From Nocardia terpenica (GTDB taxonomy: Bacteria; Actinomycetota; Actinomycetes; Mycobacteriales; Mycobacteriaceae), in the NCBI RefSeq assembly GCF_013186535.1, contig NZ_JABMCZ010000003.1:2108001-2172000 (forward strand): a stretch of 64,000 nucleotides of DNA. Reading direction: 5' to 3'. The notes below the pieces were generated by a model. That model was not told where the DNA came from and did no database searches. It worked only from the letters and a program-made list of their open reading frames with translations. The stretch's first letter is position 1, and the number at the start of each line of letters is the position of its first letter. Positions 52,313 through 60,181 of this stretch are shown here, one piece after another. Both the position numbers and the translations under genes were made by a program.

Positions 52313-52409
52313 GATCCCGGCCAAAAGCGCGCCGGGATCAATTCGACAAGCAGGCCGGGATCAATTCGATTGTGCCACCTGTGGTCCCGGCATGCTCTTG
52401 GCCGGGACC
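52313..52409. repeat. Outward-facing pair of palindromic elements between convergent genes
   Basis: The left element (52313-52339) starts 8 nt after the oxygenase stop and has perfect 9-bp arms GATCCCGGC/GCCGGGATC with loop CAAAAGCGC. The right one (52383-52409) has perfect 9-bp arms GGTCCCGGC/GCCGGGACC with loop ATGCTCTTG, and its last base is the first base of the moaE stop triplet on the plus strand. Part of a third copy lies between them. Each full element is oriented identically relative to its own gene. Confidence 0.9.
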
Positions 52410-52837
52410 TACCCGCAGGCCCCCACCCACTCCGACATCCCGTCCGCGAACCGCTGACGCTTCCAAATAGGGACCTCGTGCTTGATCCGGTCCACCAGCT
52501 CCGCGCAGACGGAGAACGCCTCGGCGCGGTGCGGGGCCGCGACGGCGACGACGATGGCCAGATCGCCGACGACGAGCGGGCCGACGCGATGCACGGCGGC
52601 CACCGGCAGGCCGGACGCGGCGGCGACCTCCGCGCACACCCGGTGCAGGAATTGCTCGGCCTGCGGGTGCGCGGAGTATTCCAGCGCCGAGACCGCCTGT
52701 CCGCCATCGTGATCGCGCACCTTGCCGGTGAACACCACCACGGCGCCGTGCTCCGGCCCGGTCACCGCCTTCTCGACCTCGTCGGGATCGAGCGGCTGGT
52801 CACCGATCCGGGTGAGCCGCACGGCGTCGTCACTCAT
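52409..52837 (-). CDS. moaE: Molybdopterin synthase large (catalytic) subunit MoaE
   Basis: The 142-residue protein has the MoaE core: HGAVVVFTGKVRDHDGG, VSALEYSAHPQAEQFLHRV, VHRVGPLVVGDLAIVVAVAAPHRAEAF and VDRIKHEVPIWKRQ, with the catalytic Lys pair in KHEVPIWK. With MoaD it inserts the dithiolene sulfurs into precursor Z. ATG 52837 overlaps the MoaC-Mog gene by 8 nt. A palindromic element abuts its stop. Confidence 0.93.
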   Translation of the reverse strand: MSDDAVRLTRIGDQPLDPDEVEKAVTGPEHGAVVVFTGKVRDHDGGQAVSALEYSAHPQAEQFLHRVCAEVAAASGLPVAAVHRVGPLVVGDLAIVVAVAAPHRAEAFSVCAELVDRIKHEVPIWKRQRFADGMSEWVGACG

Positions 52838-53870
52838 GGCTTCCTCCTCCGGCCACCTGGGCCAGCAGATGATCCAACAGCGGGTCGAGCACGGCCATTC
52901 CGTCCCGCACGCCGCCCGGCGACCCGGGCAGGTTGACGATCACCGTGCGACCGGACAGCCCGGCCACGCCGCGGCTCAGCGCGGCCAGCGGGAAGGTCGC
53001 GGTGCCGCGCAGCCGGATCGCCTCGGCCACGCCGGGCAATTCGCGATCCAGCACGGCCAGCGTCGCCTCGGGCGTGGCGTCGGTGGGCGACGCTCCGGTG
53101 CCGCCGGTCGTAATCACCAGGCCCGGTTCGCCATCGAGCGCGTCGGCCAGCCCGTCGGCGATATCGGCATCGGCGTAGACCAGCGGCCCGCGCACGGAAA
53201 ACCCACGCTCGGTGAGCCATTGGGCAAGCACCGGGCCGGTCTTATCGACCCGGGTCCCGGCGGCGGTACTCGTCGATGCGACCACGACCACCGCCGAGCG
53301 GGAACCCTCGGTGGGAATCGTGTTGTGTGCCTCGGGATGTGGATGAGACGGTGAATGCCGGTGTGCTGCATCGCTCTTCGCGGCGGCATCGCCGGAGTCG
53401 GCCGCTCGTTCCCAATGTCCGTGCTTCCCCCCGTCTTTCGTCAGCAGGCGCACACCGTTGAGCACGGCGGCCGGGTCCACCGCCTTCACCATGTCGTGCA
53501 GGGTGAGACCGGCGACGGCGACGGCGGTGAGGGCCTCCATCTCGACCCCGGTGGGGCCCTTGGTCTTCGCCCGCGCCTCGATGGTGATGGTGTCCTCGGT
53601 GAAGCCGAAGTGCACCTGCACCGAGGACAGCGCCAGCTGGTGGCACAGCGGGATCAGCTCGGAGGTCTTCTTCGCGCCCGCGATACCGGCGATGCGGGCC
53701 GTGGTCAGCACATCGGCCTTCGGCAGGTCGTCGGCCTGCACCAGTTTCACCACCTCGGGCGTGGTGTGCAGGGCCCCGGCCGCGACGGCGACGCGGGCGG
53801 TGTCGGCCTTGGCGCTCACATCGACCATGCGCGCGCGGCCCTCGGCATCGACATGGGACAGCTCGGTCAT
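52830..53870 (-). CDS. Fused MoaC-MoaB/Mog molybdenum cofactor protein
   Basis: The 346-residue protein joins two Moco enzymes. Residues 1-155 are MoaC: MVDVSAKADTARVAVAAG, KKTSELIPLCHQLALSSV, TKGPTGVEMEALTAVAVAGLTLHDMVKAVD, which makes cyclic pyranopterin monophosphate after MoaA. A His-rich linker (HRHSPSHPHPEAH) leads to residues 190-340, a MogA/MoaB domain: LVITTGGTGASPTDATPE and LPGSPGGVRDGMAVL. That domain adenylates molybdopterin. ATG 53870 overlaps the moeA stop (ATGA). The fusion physically links early and late Moco steps. Confidence 0.9.
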   Translation of the reverse strand: MTELSHVDAEGRARMVDVSAKADTARVAVAAGALHTTPEVVKLVQADDLPKADVLTTARIAGIAGAKKTSELIPLCHQLALSSVQVHFGFTEDTITIEARAKTKGPTGVEMEALTAVAVAGLTLHDMVKAVDPAAVLNGVRLLTKDGGKHGHWERAADSGDAAAKSDAAHRHSPSHPHPEAHNTIPTEGSRSAVVVVASTSTAAGTRVDKTGPVLAQWLTERGFSVRGPLVYADADIADGLADALDGEPGLVITTGGTGASPTDATPEATLAVLDRELPGVAEAIRLRGTATFPLAALSRGVAGLSGRTVIVNLPGSPGGVRDGMAVLDPLLDHLLAQVAGGGSHE

Positions 53871-55072
53871 AGCTCCCACACTTTCACAACCGATCCCGCG
53901 GCCAGGTCGGTGACCTCCGCCGGAATATCGATCAGCACGTCGGCATGCGCCATCGCCGCGATCAGGTGCGACCCCGGCCCCGAGGCCAGCGCCACCCCGT
54001 CCGTCGTCGTCCGCCCGCGCAGGAACTGGCGGCGACCGGCGGGGGAGCGCACCGGATCCAGCAGCGCCACATCGTGTGTCGGCACCGGCGGCAGGCCCGA
54101 CAGCTCGCGCAGCAGCGGCCGGGCGAAGACCTCGAACGAGACCATGGTGCTCACCGGATTGCCGGGGAAGCTCAGCACCGGCACCCCGTCCACGACCGAT
54201 ATCCCCTGCGGCCCACCGGGTTGCACCGCCACCGACCCGAATTCCCCACCGAGCGTGGCCAATACGTCCTTGACCACCTCGAAGTCGCCCTTGGACACCC
54301 CGCCGGAGGTGAACACCACGTCCGCGGCCGCGACCGCCGCGGCCAGCAGCCGCCGGAGCTGCTCCTGATCGTCGCGGCTGTGCTCGACCGACACCACCTC
54401 GACGCCGTTGTCGCTCAGCGCCGCCGCCAGCGCGATGCCATTGGAGTTGTAGATCTGACCCGGCCCCAGCTCCGACCCGGCGGGCCGCAACTCGTCGCCG
54501 GTGGTGAGCACCGCCGCCCGCACCCGCCGCCGCACCGGCAGCACGGGCAGCCCCACCGCGGCCAGCGCCGCGATATGCCGTGGCGTCAGCCGGGTACCCG
54601 CGCGGGCCAGCAGCTCACCGGCCCGCACATCGGTACCGGGCTCGCGCACGAAATCGCCCGCCGTGCGGCCGCGTTCGACAACGACCGCGTCGCCGTCCGC
54701 GCGTGTGTCCTCCACCGGCACCACGCAGTCGGCCCCCGGCGGGATCGGCGCCCCCGTCATCACCTTCATCGCCGCCCCCGGCGGCAGCGGCGCCCGCCCC
54801 GCGTCCCCGGCCGCCACCACCCCCGCCAGCGGCAACCGCACCGGCGTCACCGCCACCGACTCCGCCCGCACCGCATACCCGTCCATCCCGGAATTACGGA
54901 ACACCGGCAGATCGACCGGGGCATACATCTCGGTGGCGAGCACGCGACCCAGTGCCTCGCCCATCGGCACGTCCTCCACCCCCCGCCCAGCCAGCGGACG
55001 CAACAACTCCTCGACGCGCTCGCGATGGTCCTCCACGGACCGGGCGGAGACGGTGGCGGGCCGGGTACTCAT
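53867..55072 (-). CDS. moeA: Molybdopterin molybdotransferase MoeA
   Basis: The 401-residue enzyme shows VFRNSGMDGYAVRAE and GAAMKVMTGAPIPPGADCVVPVEDT from the N-terminal domains. The central domain has VLTTGDELRPAGSELGPGQIYNSNG, FTSGGVSKGDFEVVKDVL and VLSFPGNPVSTMVSFEVF. It inserts molybdate into adenylated molybdopterin. It is the first gene of the minus-strand Moco operon and diverges from moaA with 77 nt between the starts, so the two promoters must overlap or lie very close. No Moco riboswitch fits in that space. Confidence 0.93.
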   Translation of the reverse strand: MSTRPATVSARSVEDHRERVEELLRPLAGRGVEDVPMGEALGRVLATEMYAPVDLPVFRNSGMDGYAVRAESVAVTPVRLPLAGVVAAGDAGRAPLPPGAAMKVMTGAPIPPGADCVVPVEDTRADGDAVVVERGRTAGDFVREPGTDVRAGELLARAGTRLTPRHIAALAAVGLPVLPVRRRVRAAVLTTGDELRPAGSELGPGQIYNSNGIALAAALSDNGVEVVSVEHSRDDQEQLRRLLAAAVAAADVVFTSGGVSKGDFEVVKDVLATLGGEFGSVAVQPGGPQGISVVDGVPVLSFPGNPVSTMVSFEVFARPLLRELSGLPPVPTHDVALLDPVRSPAGRRQFLRGRTTTDGVALASGPGSHLIAAMAHADVLIDIPAEVTDLAAGSVVKVWEL

Positions 55073-55149
55073 GCCGCCAGCCTAATCCGGGCCATCTCGA
55101 GCACACTTCGTAGCTTCCTCCGAAGCACGTCCGTACCGGGACGGCAATA

Positions 55150-56217
55150 ATGGGTCGCGTGACTGTGGTCGAAATGGGCATTCCCGCCATCCGGGGCAAG
55201 CGGCCCCCGCTGGATGGCCGACCCGACACCCCCTATCTGGTGGACAGATTCGGGCGGGTGGCTCGTGATCTGCGAGTCTCGATCACCGAGAAATGCTCGC
55301 TGCGCTGCACGTATTGCATGCCGGAGGAGGGGTTGCCGGTGATCCCCGCCGAGGAGTTGCTCTCGGCGGAGGAGATCGTGCGGGTGGTGGCGCTGGCGGT
55401 GCGGGAGCTGGGAATAGGTGAGGTGCGCTTCACCGGTGGTGAGCCGCTCATGCGCCGGGATCTGGAGCAGATCATCGCGGGCTGTAAGGCGGCCGTGCCG
55501 GGTACGCCGTTGGCCATGACCACCAATGCCGTTGGGCTCGAGCATCGCGCCGAGGGGCTGGTTCGGGCCGGGCTGGATCGGGTCAATGTCTCCCTGGACA
55601 CCATCGACCGGGCCGGGTTCGCGCGCCTCACTCGCCGCGATCGGCTGGGGTCGGTGCTGGCCGGGATTCGCGCCGCGCAGCGCGAGGGGCTGGCGCCGGT
55701 CAAGGTGAATGCCGTGCTGATGCGCGAAACGCTCTCCGGCGCAGCGGATCTGCTGCAGTGGTGCCTGGACGAGGGGTGCGAGCTGCGGTTCATCGAGGAG
55801 ATGCCGTTGGACGCCGACCACGAGTGGGCGCGCGCCAATATGGTCACCGCCGCGGAACTGCTGGACACGCTCGGCGCGCGCTTCACGCTCACCGCGGTCG
55901 GCCGCCGCGATCCCGCGGCCCCGGCCGAGCTCTGGCAGGTGAACGGCGGCCCGGCGACCGTCGGCATCATCGCCTCGGTCACCCGCGTGTTCTGCGGCGA
56001 CTGCGACCGCACCCGGCTGACCGCCGACGGCATGATCCGCTCCTGCCTGTTCAGCGACCAGGAATACGATCTGCGCACCCCGCTGCGCGAGGGCGTATCC
56101 GACGCGGAACTGGCCACGCTGTGGCGCGGCGCGATGTGGAACAAATGGGCCGGGCACGGCATCGACGCCGAGGGCTTCGTGCCGCCGGAACGGACGATGG
56201 GAGCAATCGGTGGTTGA
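55150..56217 (+). CDS. moaA: GTP 3',8-cyclase MoaA (radical SAM)
   Basis: The 355-residue radical SAM enzyme has SITEKCSLRCTYCMPEEGLP (first 4Fe-4S cluster), RFTGGEPLMRRDLEQII (SAM), VNVSLDTIDRAGF and, near the end, VFCGDCDRTRLTADGMIRSCL (second cluster, GTP-binding). The Gly-Gly end (GAIGG) is needed for activity in the family. It starts Moco synthesis by rearranging GTP. ATG 55150 is the first in frame; a GTG at 55159 is also possible. It overlaps moaD by 8 nt. Confidence 0.94.
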   Translation: MGRVTVVEMGIPAIRGKRPPLDGRPDTPYLVDRFGRVARDLRVSITEKCSLRCTYCMPEEGLPVIPAEELLSAEEIVRVVALAVRELGIGEVRFTGGEPLMRRDLEQIIAGCKAAVPGTPLAMTTNAVGLEHRAEGLVRAGLDRVNVSLDTIDRAGFARLTRRDRLGSVLAGIRAAQREGLAPVKVNAVLMRETLSGAADLLQWCLDEGCELRFIEEMPLDADHEWARANMVTAAELLDTLGARFTLTAVGRRDPAAPAELWQVNGGPATVGIIASVTRVFCGDCDRTRLTADGMIRSCLFSDQEYDLRTPLREGVSDAELATLWRGAMWNKWAGHGIDAEGFVPPERTMGAIGG

Positions 56218-56452
56218 GGTCCGCTATTTCGCCGCGATCGCGGACGCCGTCGGCAAGGACACCGAACGCCTCGACCTACCCGCCGACGCCACCGTCGGCG
56301 ACCTGCGCCACACCCTGGCCACCACCTACGGCCCCGGTCTCGCCCCGATGCTGAAGGTCTGCGCCTTCCTCGTCGGCGACGAACTCACCCGTGACAACAC
56401 CACCCGCCTCACGCCGTGCGTGGACGTGCTTCCCCCGTTCGCGGGAGGCTGA
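56210..56452 (+). CDS. moaD: MoaD/ThiS-family sulfur carrier
   Basis: The 80-residue ubiquitin-like protein reads VEVRYFAAIADAVGKDTERLDLP, VGDLRHTLATTYGPGLAPMLKVCAFLVGDE, and ends LPPFAGG, the Gly-Gly tail that carries sulfur. It is the small subunit of molybdopterin synthase with MoaE. The start is GTG 56210, within the moaA end. The TGA is part of the left arm of a palindromic repeat. Confidence 0.9.
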   Translation: MVEVRYFAAIADAVGKDTERLDLPADATVGDLRHTLATTYGPGLAPMLKVCAFLVGDELTRDNTTRLTPCVDVLPPFAGG

Positions 56453-56479
56453 TTCCGGCCGAAAGCACGCCGGAATCAG
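56449..56479. repeat. Palindromic element containing the moaD stop codon
   Basis: Perfect 11-bp arms CTGATTCCGGC/GCCGGAATCAG surround the loop CGAAAGCAC. The moaD TGA (56450-56452) is inside the left arm. It lies between moaD and the convergent nadE, whose stop is about 30 nt further on. The loop has one change (CAAAAGC to CGAAAGC). Confidence 0.9.
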
Positions 56480-56504
56480 GGGCTGGCCTTCGCGGGCGGC
56501 GGGC

Positions 56505-57359
56505 TTACTCCCCGCGCCACCAGGTGTCGAAGGGCGTCACCGGAACCGCGCGCTTGTGGCGGGTCATGAGGTAGATGGATTCGATGCGATCGGCGATCTC
56601 GGGCGCGATCTCCTGGCCCTCGAGGTAGTCGTCGATCTGGGCGTACTTCAGGCCCAGGGCGACCTCGTCGGGGAGCGCGGGGCGTTCGTCCTCCAGATCG
56701 GCGGTGGGGACCTTCAGCCAGACGCTCGGCGGGGCGCCCAGTTCCTGCAGCAGGGCCGCGCCCTGGCGCTTGGTCAGGCCGGTGAGCGGGGTGATGTCGA
56801 CGCCGCCGTCACCGAACTTGGTGAAGAATCCGGTGACCGCCTCGGCGGCATGATCGGTGCCGACGACCAGCAGATTCAGCTGGCCCGCAATGGAATACTG
56901 GATGACCATGCGCTCGCGGGCCTTGATATTGCCGCGCACGAAGTCGCGCAGGCGCGGTTCGCTGCCCAGCAGTTCCCGCAGGCCCGTGGCGGATTCGGCG
57001 GCCACCGCGTCGGCGCTGGGCTGCACGTTCACCGCGATCGACCGGTCCGGCCGGATGAACCGCAGCGCGATCTGCGCGTCCTGCTCGTCGGCCTGCACGC
57101 CGTAGGGCAGCCGCACCGCGACGAAGGTGGCCTCCCGGCCCTCGGCGCGCAGCTCCTCCGCGGCCAGCTGGCACAGCCGCCCGGTCAGCGTGCTGTCCTG
57201 GCCGCCGCTGATGCCGAGCACGAAACCCGTTGCGGGCGTGGACTTCAGATAGTCCTTGAGGAAGTCGATGCGCCGGCGCACCTCCACCTTCGGCTCGATG
57301 ACCGGCCGCACGCCCAACTCGGCGATGATCTCCGCACGCAGCTTTCCCACGGCGGTCAC
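56505..57359 (-). CDS. nadE: Ammonia-type NAD+ synthetase NadE
   Basis: The 284-residue protein has the ATP pyrophosphatase P-loop GFVLGISGGQDSTLTGRLCQLA, LPYGVQADEQDAQIALRFI, RERMVIQYSIAGQLNLLVVGTDHAAEAVTGFFTKFGDGGVDITPL and KRQGAALLQELGAP. These are all NadE features, and there is no glutaminase domain. It amidates NaAD to NAD+ with ammonia. GTG 57359 overlaps the upstream TetR gene's stop by 4 nt (GTGA). This is odd for a housekeeping gene and suggests shared expression. Confidence 0.92.
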   Translation of the reverse strand: MTAVGKLRAEIIAELGVRPVIEPKVEVRRRIDFLKDYLKSTPATGFVLGISGGQDSTLTGRLCQLAAEELRAEGREATFVAVRLPYGVQADEQDAQIALRFIRPDRSIAVNVQPSADAVAAESATGLRELLGSEPRLRDFVRGNIKARERMVIQYSIAGQLNLLVVGTDHAAEAVTGFFTKFGDGGVDITPLTGLTKRQGAALLQELGAPPSVWLKVPTADLEDERPALPDEVALGLKYAQIDDYLEGQEIAPEIADRIESIYLMTRHKRAVPVTPFDTWWRGE

Positions 57360-58021
57360 TCTACCGGGGCGGGCGCGACGACCGCGCGGACCAGTCGCTC
57401 CCAGTGATCGCCGATCCGGTCCAGCGAATAGCCCTGCACCCGGGTCTGGTGCAGCACCAGCCCGGCGTCCAGCACGGCCATCAGCGTATCGGCGAGCAGC
57501 GAGATGTCGCCCGGCGCGCCCGCCTGCCGAAGCAGCAGCGCCACATGGGTTTTGGAGATGTTGTAGGGCGCGCTGGTGTACCGCCCGGGTTCGTCGGCGG
57601 CGCGGCGCATCTCGGCCTCCACCTCGGTCTCGGCCAGCCGCGCCCGGCCGTACGCGATCAGCCGCTGCACCGGCGGTGCGCCGGGGCCCAGTGGCGGCGG
57701 CCCGAACATGTAGGCGGCCTGCAGCTTTCGCTCCGACTGATCCAGCAGGGCCAGCATCATCCCGGCGCGATTGCCGAACCGGCGGAACACCGTCCCCTTG
57801 CCGACACCGGCGCGCTTGGCGACCGCGTCCATGGTGACCCCGTCGGCGCCGATCTCGCGCACCAGCTGCTCGGCGGCGTCCAGCAGCAGCTGCCGGTTGC
57901 GGGCCGCGTCGCTGCGCTCGGTGTGCTCGGCCAGCGGGGCGGGCAGCGAGTGCGGGGGAATGTGCACCGCGACCGGCTCGATGGGCAGCGCGGCGGGGGG
58001 CACGGGTGTGTCGTAGCTCAC
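57356..58021 (-). CDS. TetR-family regulator coupled to nadE
   Basis: The 221-residue regulator has RNRQLLLDAAEQLVREIGADGVTMDAVAKRAGVGKGTVFRRFGNRAGMM, a TetR helix-turn-helix, preceded by a Pro-rich N-terminal extension of about 40 residues. I chose GTG 58021 (VSYDTPVPPAALP); ATG 58060 is inside a perfect operator palindrome. It is divergent from an FMN reductase gene and probably represses it and itself. Its stop overlaps nadE, so de-repression would also raise NAD synthesis. Confidence 0.84.
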   Translation of the reverse strand: MSYDTPVPPAALPIEPVAVHIPPHSLPAPLAEHTERSDAARNRQLLLDAAEQLVREIGADGVTMDAVAKRAGVGKGTVFRRFGNRAGMMLALLDQSERKLQAAYMFGPPPLGPGAPPVQRLIAYGRARLAETEVEAEMRRAADEPGRYTSAPYNISKTHVALLLRQAGAPGDISLLADTLMAVLDAGLVLHQTRVQGYSLDRIGDHWERLVRAVVAPAPVE

Positions 58022-58052
58022 TGGGAGGCTGCCTCGGGAATCGGGAAGAAAG

Positions 58053-58066
58053 CGGACCATGGTCCG
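58053..58066. promoter_or_regulatory. TetR operator (perfect palindrome)
   Basis: CGGACCATGGTCCG is a perfect 14-bp palindrome in the 99-nt gap between the divergent TetR and FMN reductase starts. It matches the ACCATGGT-centred sites bound by several TetR repressors. It overlaps the alternative ATG of the regulator. Confidence 0.72.
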
Positions 58067-58120
58067 TTTATCGTATCGCAGTAGCGGAAGCCGCCGCTTA
58101 CAGCCTCACCAGGAGTGAAC

Positions 58121-58687
58121 ATGTCCCAGACTCGCATTCTCGCTCTCGTCGGTAGCCTGCGCTCCGCGTCGATCAATCGGCAACTCGCCGAGGCGGCCGC
58201 GCAGACCGCGCCGGAGGGGGTCGAGATCGACATCTACGCAGGACTCGGGGATATCCCTTTCTACAACGAGGACATCGACGTGCCGGGCGAAATCCCCGCC
58301 GCCGCGCAGGCGTTGCGTGACGCCGTGGCCGCCGCCGACGGCCTGCTGCTGTTCGCGCCCGAGTACAACGGCACCATTCCCGCCGCGCTGAAGAACGTCA
58401 TCGACTGGGCCTCGCGCCCCTTCGGCGCGGGCTCGATCAAGGACAAGGCGGCCGCCGTGGTGAGCGCGTCCATCAGCCAGAACGCCGCCAAGTGGTCGCA
58501 CGCCGACACCGTCAAGGCGCTCGGGGTGGCGGGCGCCAAGGTCGTGGAGAGCGCTCACCTGCACTTCGGCACGATCGGCCAGCGGTTCGCCGAGGCCCAC
58601 CCGCGCGAGGACGCCGAGGCGCTGACCGCCCTGGCCGCGACCGTGCACGAACTGGTCGAGGCGACGCGGGCGGCCGTCAACGCGTGA
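58121..58687 (+). CDS. NADPH-dependent FMN reductase / quinone reductase
   Basis: The 188-residue flavodoxin-like protein begins RILALVGSLRSASINRQLAEAAA, the FMN phosphate site. It has LLLFAPEYNGTIPAALKNVIDWASRP (P-E-Y-N-G-x-x-P family signature) and AAVVSASISQNAAKWSHA. It reduces quinones, chromate or azo compounds with NAD(P)H. ATG 58121 follows AGGAG. Divergence from a TetR gene with a palindromic operator suggests induction by an electrophile. A palindromic element overlaps its stop codon. Confidence 0.87.
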   Translation: MSQTRILALVGSLRSASINRQLAEAAAQTAPEGVEIDIYAGLGDIPFYNEDIDVPGEIPAAAQALRDAVAAADGLLLFAPEYNGTIPAALKNVIDWASRPFGAGSIKDKAAAVVSASISQNAAKWSHADTVKALGVAGAKVVESAHLHFGTIGQRFAEAHPREDAEALTALAATVHELVEATRAAVNA

Positions 58688-58711
58688 TCCCGGCCAAAAG
58701 CGTGCCGGGAT
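58687..58711. repeat. Palindromic element overlapping the FMN reductase stop codon
   Basis: Perfect 8-bp arms ATCCCGGC/GCCGGGAT flank CAAAAGCGT. The TGA at 58685-58687 shares its final A with the left arm. The orientation is the same as in the other stop-codon copies. Confidence 0.88.
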
Positions 58712-58753
58712 GACGATGGAGATCCGGAGCCGGACATCGACTCCTATAGAATA

Positions 58754-58769
58754 TGAAAATCATTGTCGA
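58754..58769. promoter_or_regulatory. Zur box upstream of the zinc-free L36 gene
   Basis: TGAAAATCATTGTCGA is close to the actinobacterial Zur consensus (TGAAAATnATTTTCA). It lies just downstream of TATAGAAT (58745-58752), a good -10 element, so bound Zur would block transcription. The AT-rich patch contrasts sharply with the surrounding DNA. Confidence 0.72.
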
Positions 58770-58781
58770 ATGGGAGATGTC

Positions 58782-58904
58782 ATGAAGGTCCGGAATTCGC
58801 TGCGGTCGCTCAAGAGCAAGCCGGGGGCGCAGGTCGTGCGTCGGCGCGGGAAGACGTATGTGATCAACAAGAAGGAGCCGCGCTTCAAGGCTCGCCAGGG
58901 CTGA
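58782..58904 (+). CDS. rpmJ: Ribosomal protein bL36, zinc-free paralogue
   Basis: The 40-residue product reads KVRNSLRSLKSKPGAQVVRRRGKTYVINKKEPRFKARQG. It is the C-minus form of L36: the Cys/His zinc ribbon of the housekeeping copy is absent. Such copies replace the zinc form when zinc is scarce and free zinc for other uses. ATG 58782 has GGGAG upstream and a Zur box in its promoter. The normal L36 gene should be elsewhere with the ribosomal operon. Confidence 0.93.
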   Translation: MKVRNSLRSLKSKPGAQVVRRRGKTYVINKKEPRFKARQG

Positions 58905-58917
58905 CCCGGCTGTTTCG

Positions 58918-58951
58918 GGCCCGCCGCCTGCCCTCCGGGGCGCGGCGGGCC
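58918..58951 (+). terminator. GC-rich hairpin after rpmJ2
   Basis: GGCCCGCCGC (58918-58927) and GCGGCGGGCC (58942-58951) form a perfect 10-bp stem with a 14-nt loop, starting 13 nt after the rpmJ stop. TTCGG follows in place of a long T-tract. The strength and position fit an actinobacterial intrinsic terminator. The following ~250 nt contain no supported gene; a frame at 58978-59238 looks random. Confidence 0.65.
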
Positions 58952-59201
58952 TTCGGCGTTTCGGGGGTGGTGCGGGAGTGTCGTCGGAGTGTCGCCGTGG
59001 TGTCGGGCCGGTGTCCGGTCGGTTCGGGGCGGGTGGGAAGATCGTGCCTCCGGGGGTCGATGTGATCACTGTGGCGGTTGCGGCGGATGAGTTTGCTGGG
59101 AGAGAGCTGCGGTACGAAATCGTGATCTGCGCCACTGTCGTGTCGGGTTGCGAATCGACTGTCCAGGTACTTACGCCGACCGAATTTCACCTTTGTGACT
59201 C

Positions 59202-59247
59202 GCAACATGTCGTGTTGTATGAATCTGTCGGCCACTAGGTGTAGTGT
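59202..59247. promoter_or_regulatory. Pair of NrdR boxes upstream of nrdHIE
   Basis: GCAACATGTCGTGTT (59202-59216) and CCACTAGGTGTAGTGT (59232-59247) resemble the NrdR consensus ACACWATATATWGTGT. Their centres are about 31 nt apart, three helical turns, the usual spacing. NrdR with bound ATP or dATP would repress the operon. A leader of about 150 nt separates the boxes from nrdH. Confidence 0.65.
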
Positions 59248-59398
59248 CTACGGCACTGGAAGGCGACATGAACTCCGCGCCGGTCACGGCAGCGCGACCT
59301 GGGGTTCCACGGCAACTTCCAGGTGTTTGCGCAGTTACCAGTGGATCTCGGCTCAGTCGTGCACTGCATACGGATTCAAGGCAAGGAGAGGGACTCTC

Positions 59399-59632
59399 AT
59401 GACCATCACCGTCTACACCAAGCCCGCTTGTGTCCAGTGCAACGCCACCTACCGCGCTCTCGACAAGACCGGTGTCGCCTACACCGTCGTCGACATCACC
59501 GAGAACACCGAGGCCCGCGACTACGTCATGGCGCTGGGCTATCTGCAGGCGCCCGTCGTCGTCGCCGGCGACGAGCACTGGTCCGGCTTCCGCCCGGACC
59601 GCATCAAGGCTCTGGTCAGCCGGGCGGCCTGA
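59399..59632 (+). CDS. nrdH: Glutaredoxin-like NrdH redoxin
   Basis: The 77-residue protein reads TITVYTKPACVQCNATYRALDKTGVAYTVVDIT, with the CxxC redox site as Cys-Val-Gln-Cys, and LGYLQAPVVVAGDEHWSGFRPDRIKAL, the NrdH-specific WSGFRPD motif. It reduces the class Ib ribonucleotide reductase with electrons from thioredoxin reductase. ATG 59399 follows AAGGAGAGG. It heads the nrdH-nrdI-nrdE operon under NrdR boxes. Confidence 0.94.
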   Translation: MTITVYTKPACVQCNATYRALDKTGVAYTVVDITENTEARDYVMALGYLQAPVVVAGDEHWSGFRPDRIKALVSRAA

Positions 59633-59689
59633 GCGCGGGCCGCTGTTCGCCCGACGGGAGTGACCGGCAGTACTTTGGGAGTGGTTGCG

Positions 59690-60181
59690 ATGGCCGATTC
59701 ACCCGCTCCCCGCGTCAGCGGGGTTGAACCCGAGCCGGTCCTGGTCTACTTCTCGAGCGCGTCGGAGAACACGCACCGCTTCGTCGAGCGGCTGGGTCTG
59801 CCCGCCGTCCGCATTCCGCTGCACACCGCCGAATCGCTGCGCGTCGACGCGCCCTATGTGCTGATCTGCCCCACCTACGGGGGAGGTCGGCACGTGTTGG
59901 GCCGCAACCGATCCGACAAGGAGTTCGTCCCCCGTCAGGTGGCGAAGTTCCTCAACGATCCGCATAATCGTGCGCTGTTGCGCGGAGTCATCGCGGCCGG
60001 CAACACGAACTTCGGCGATACGTACTGCTATGCGGGAGAAGTGATCTCGCGCAAGTGCGGGGTGCCGTACCTGTATCGCTTCGAACTCATGGGAACTGCC
60101 GAGGACGTCGAGCGCGTCCGAGAGGGATTGGGATTGTTTTGGCAACGACAACAGCACCGGCCGGAAAGACGGCCCGCCTAG
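59690..60181 (+). CDS. nrdI: NrdI flavodoxin-like protein
   Basis: The 163-residue protein has VLVYFSSASENTHRFVERLG (FMN phosphate loop), LICPTYGGGRHVLGRNRSDKEFVPRQVAKFLND and GVIAAGNTNFGDTYCYAGEVISRKCGVPYLYRFELMGT, the NrdI core. Reduced NrdI makes the oxidant that assembles the dimanganese-tyrosyl radical of NrdF. ATG 59690 gives a normal length; GTG 59660 is in frame but less likely. Its end overlaps the proposed nrdE start. Confidence 0.92.
   Translation: MADSPAPRVSGVEPEPVLVYFSSASENTHRFVERLGLPAVRIPLHTAESLRVDAPYVLICPTYGGGRHVLGRNRSDKEFVPRQVAKFLNDPHNRALLRGVIAAGNTNFGDTYCYAGEVISRKCGVPYLYRFELMGTAEDVERVREGLGLFWQRQQHRPERRPA

Noticed and set aside
55073..55149. Moco riboswitch between moeA and moaA
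   Set aside because: Only 77 nt separate the divergent starts, too little for that RNA, and none of its conserved blocks is seen.
58978..59238. 86-codon frame between rpmJ and nrdH
   Set aside because: It has no ribosome-binding site, overlaps the NrdR boxes and shows no conserved pattern; treated as regulatory DNA.
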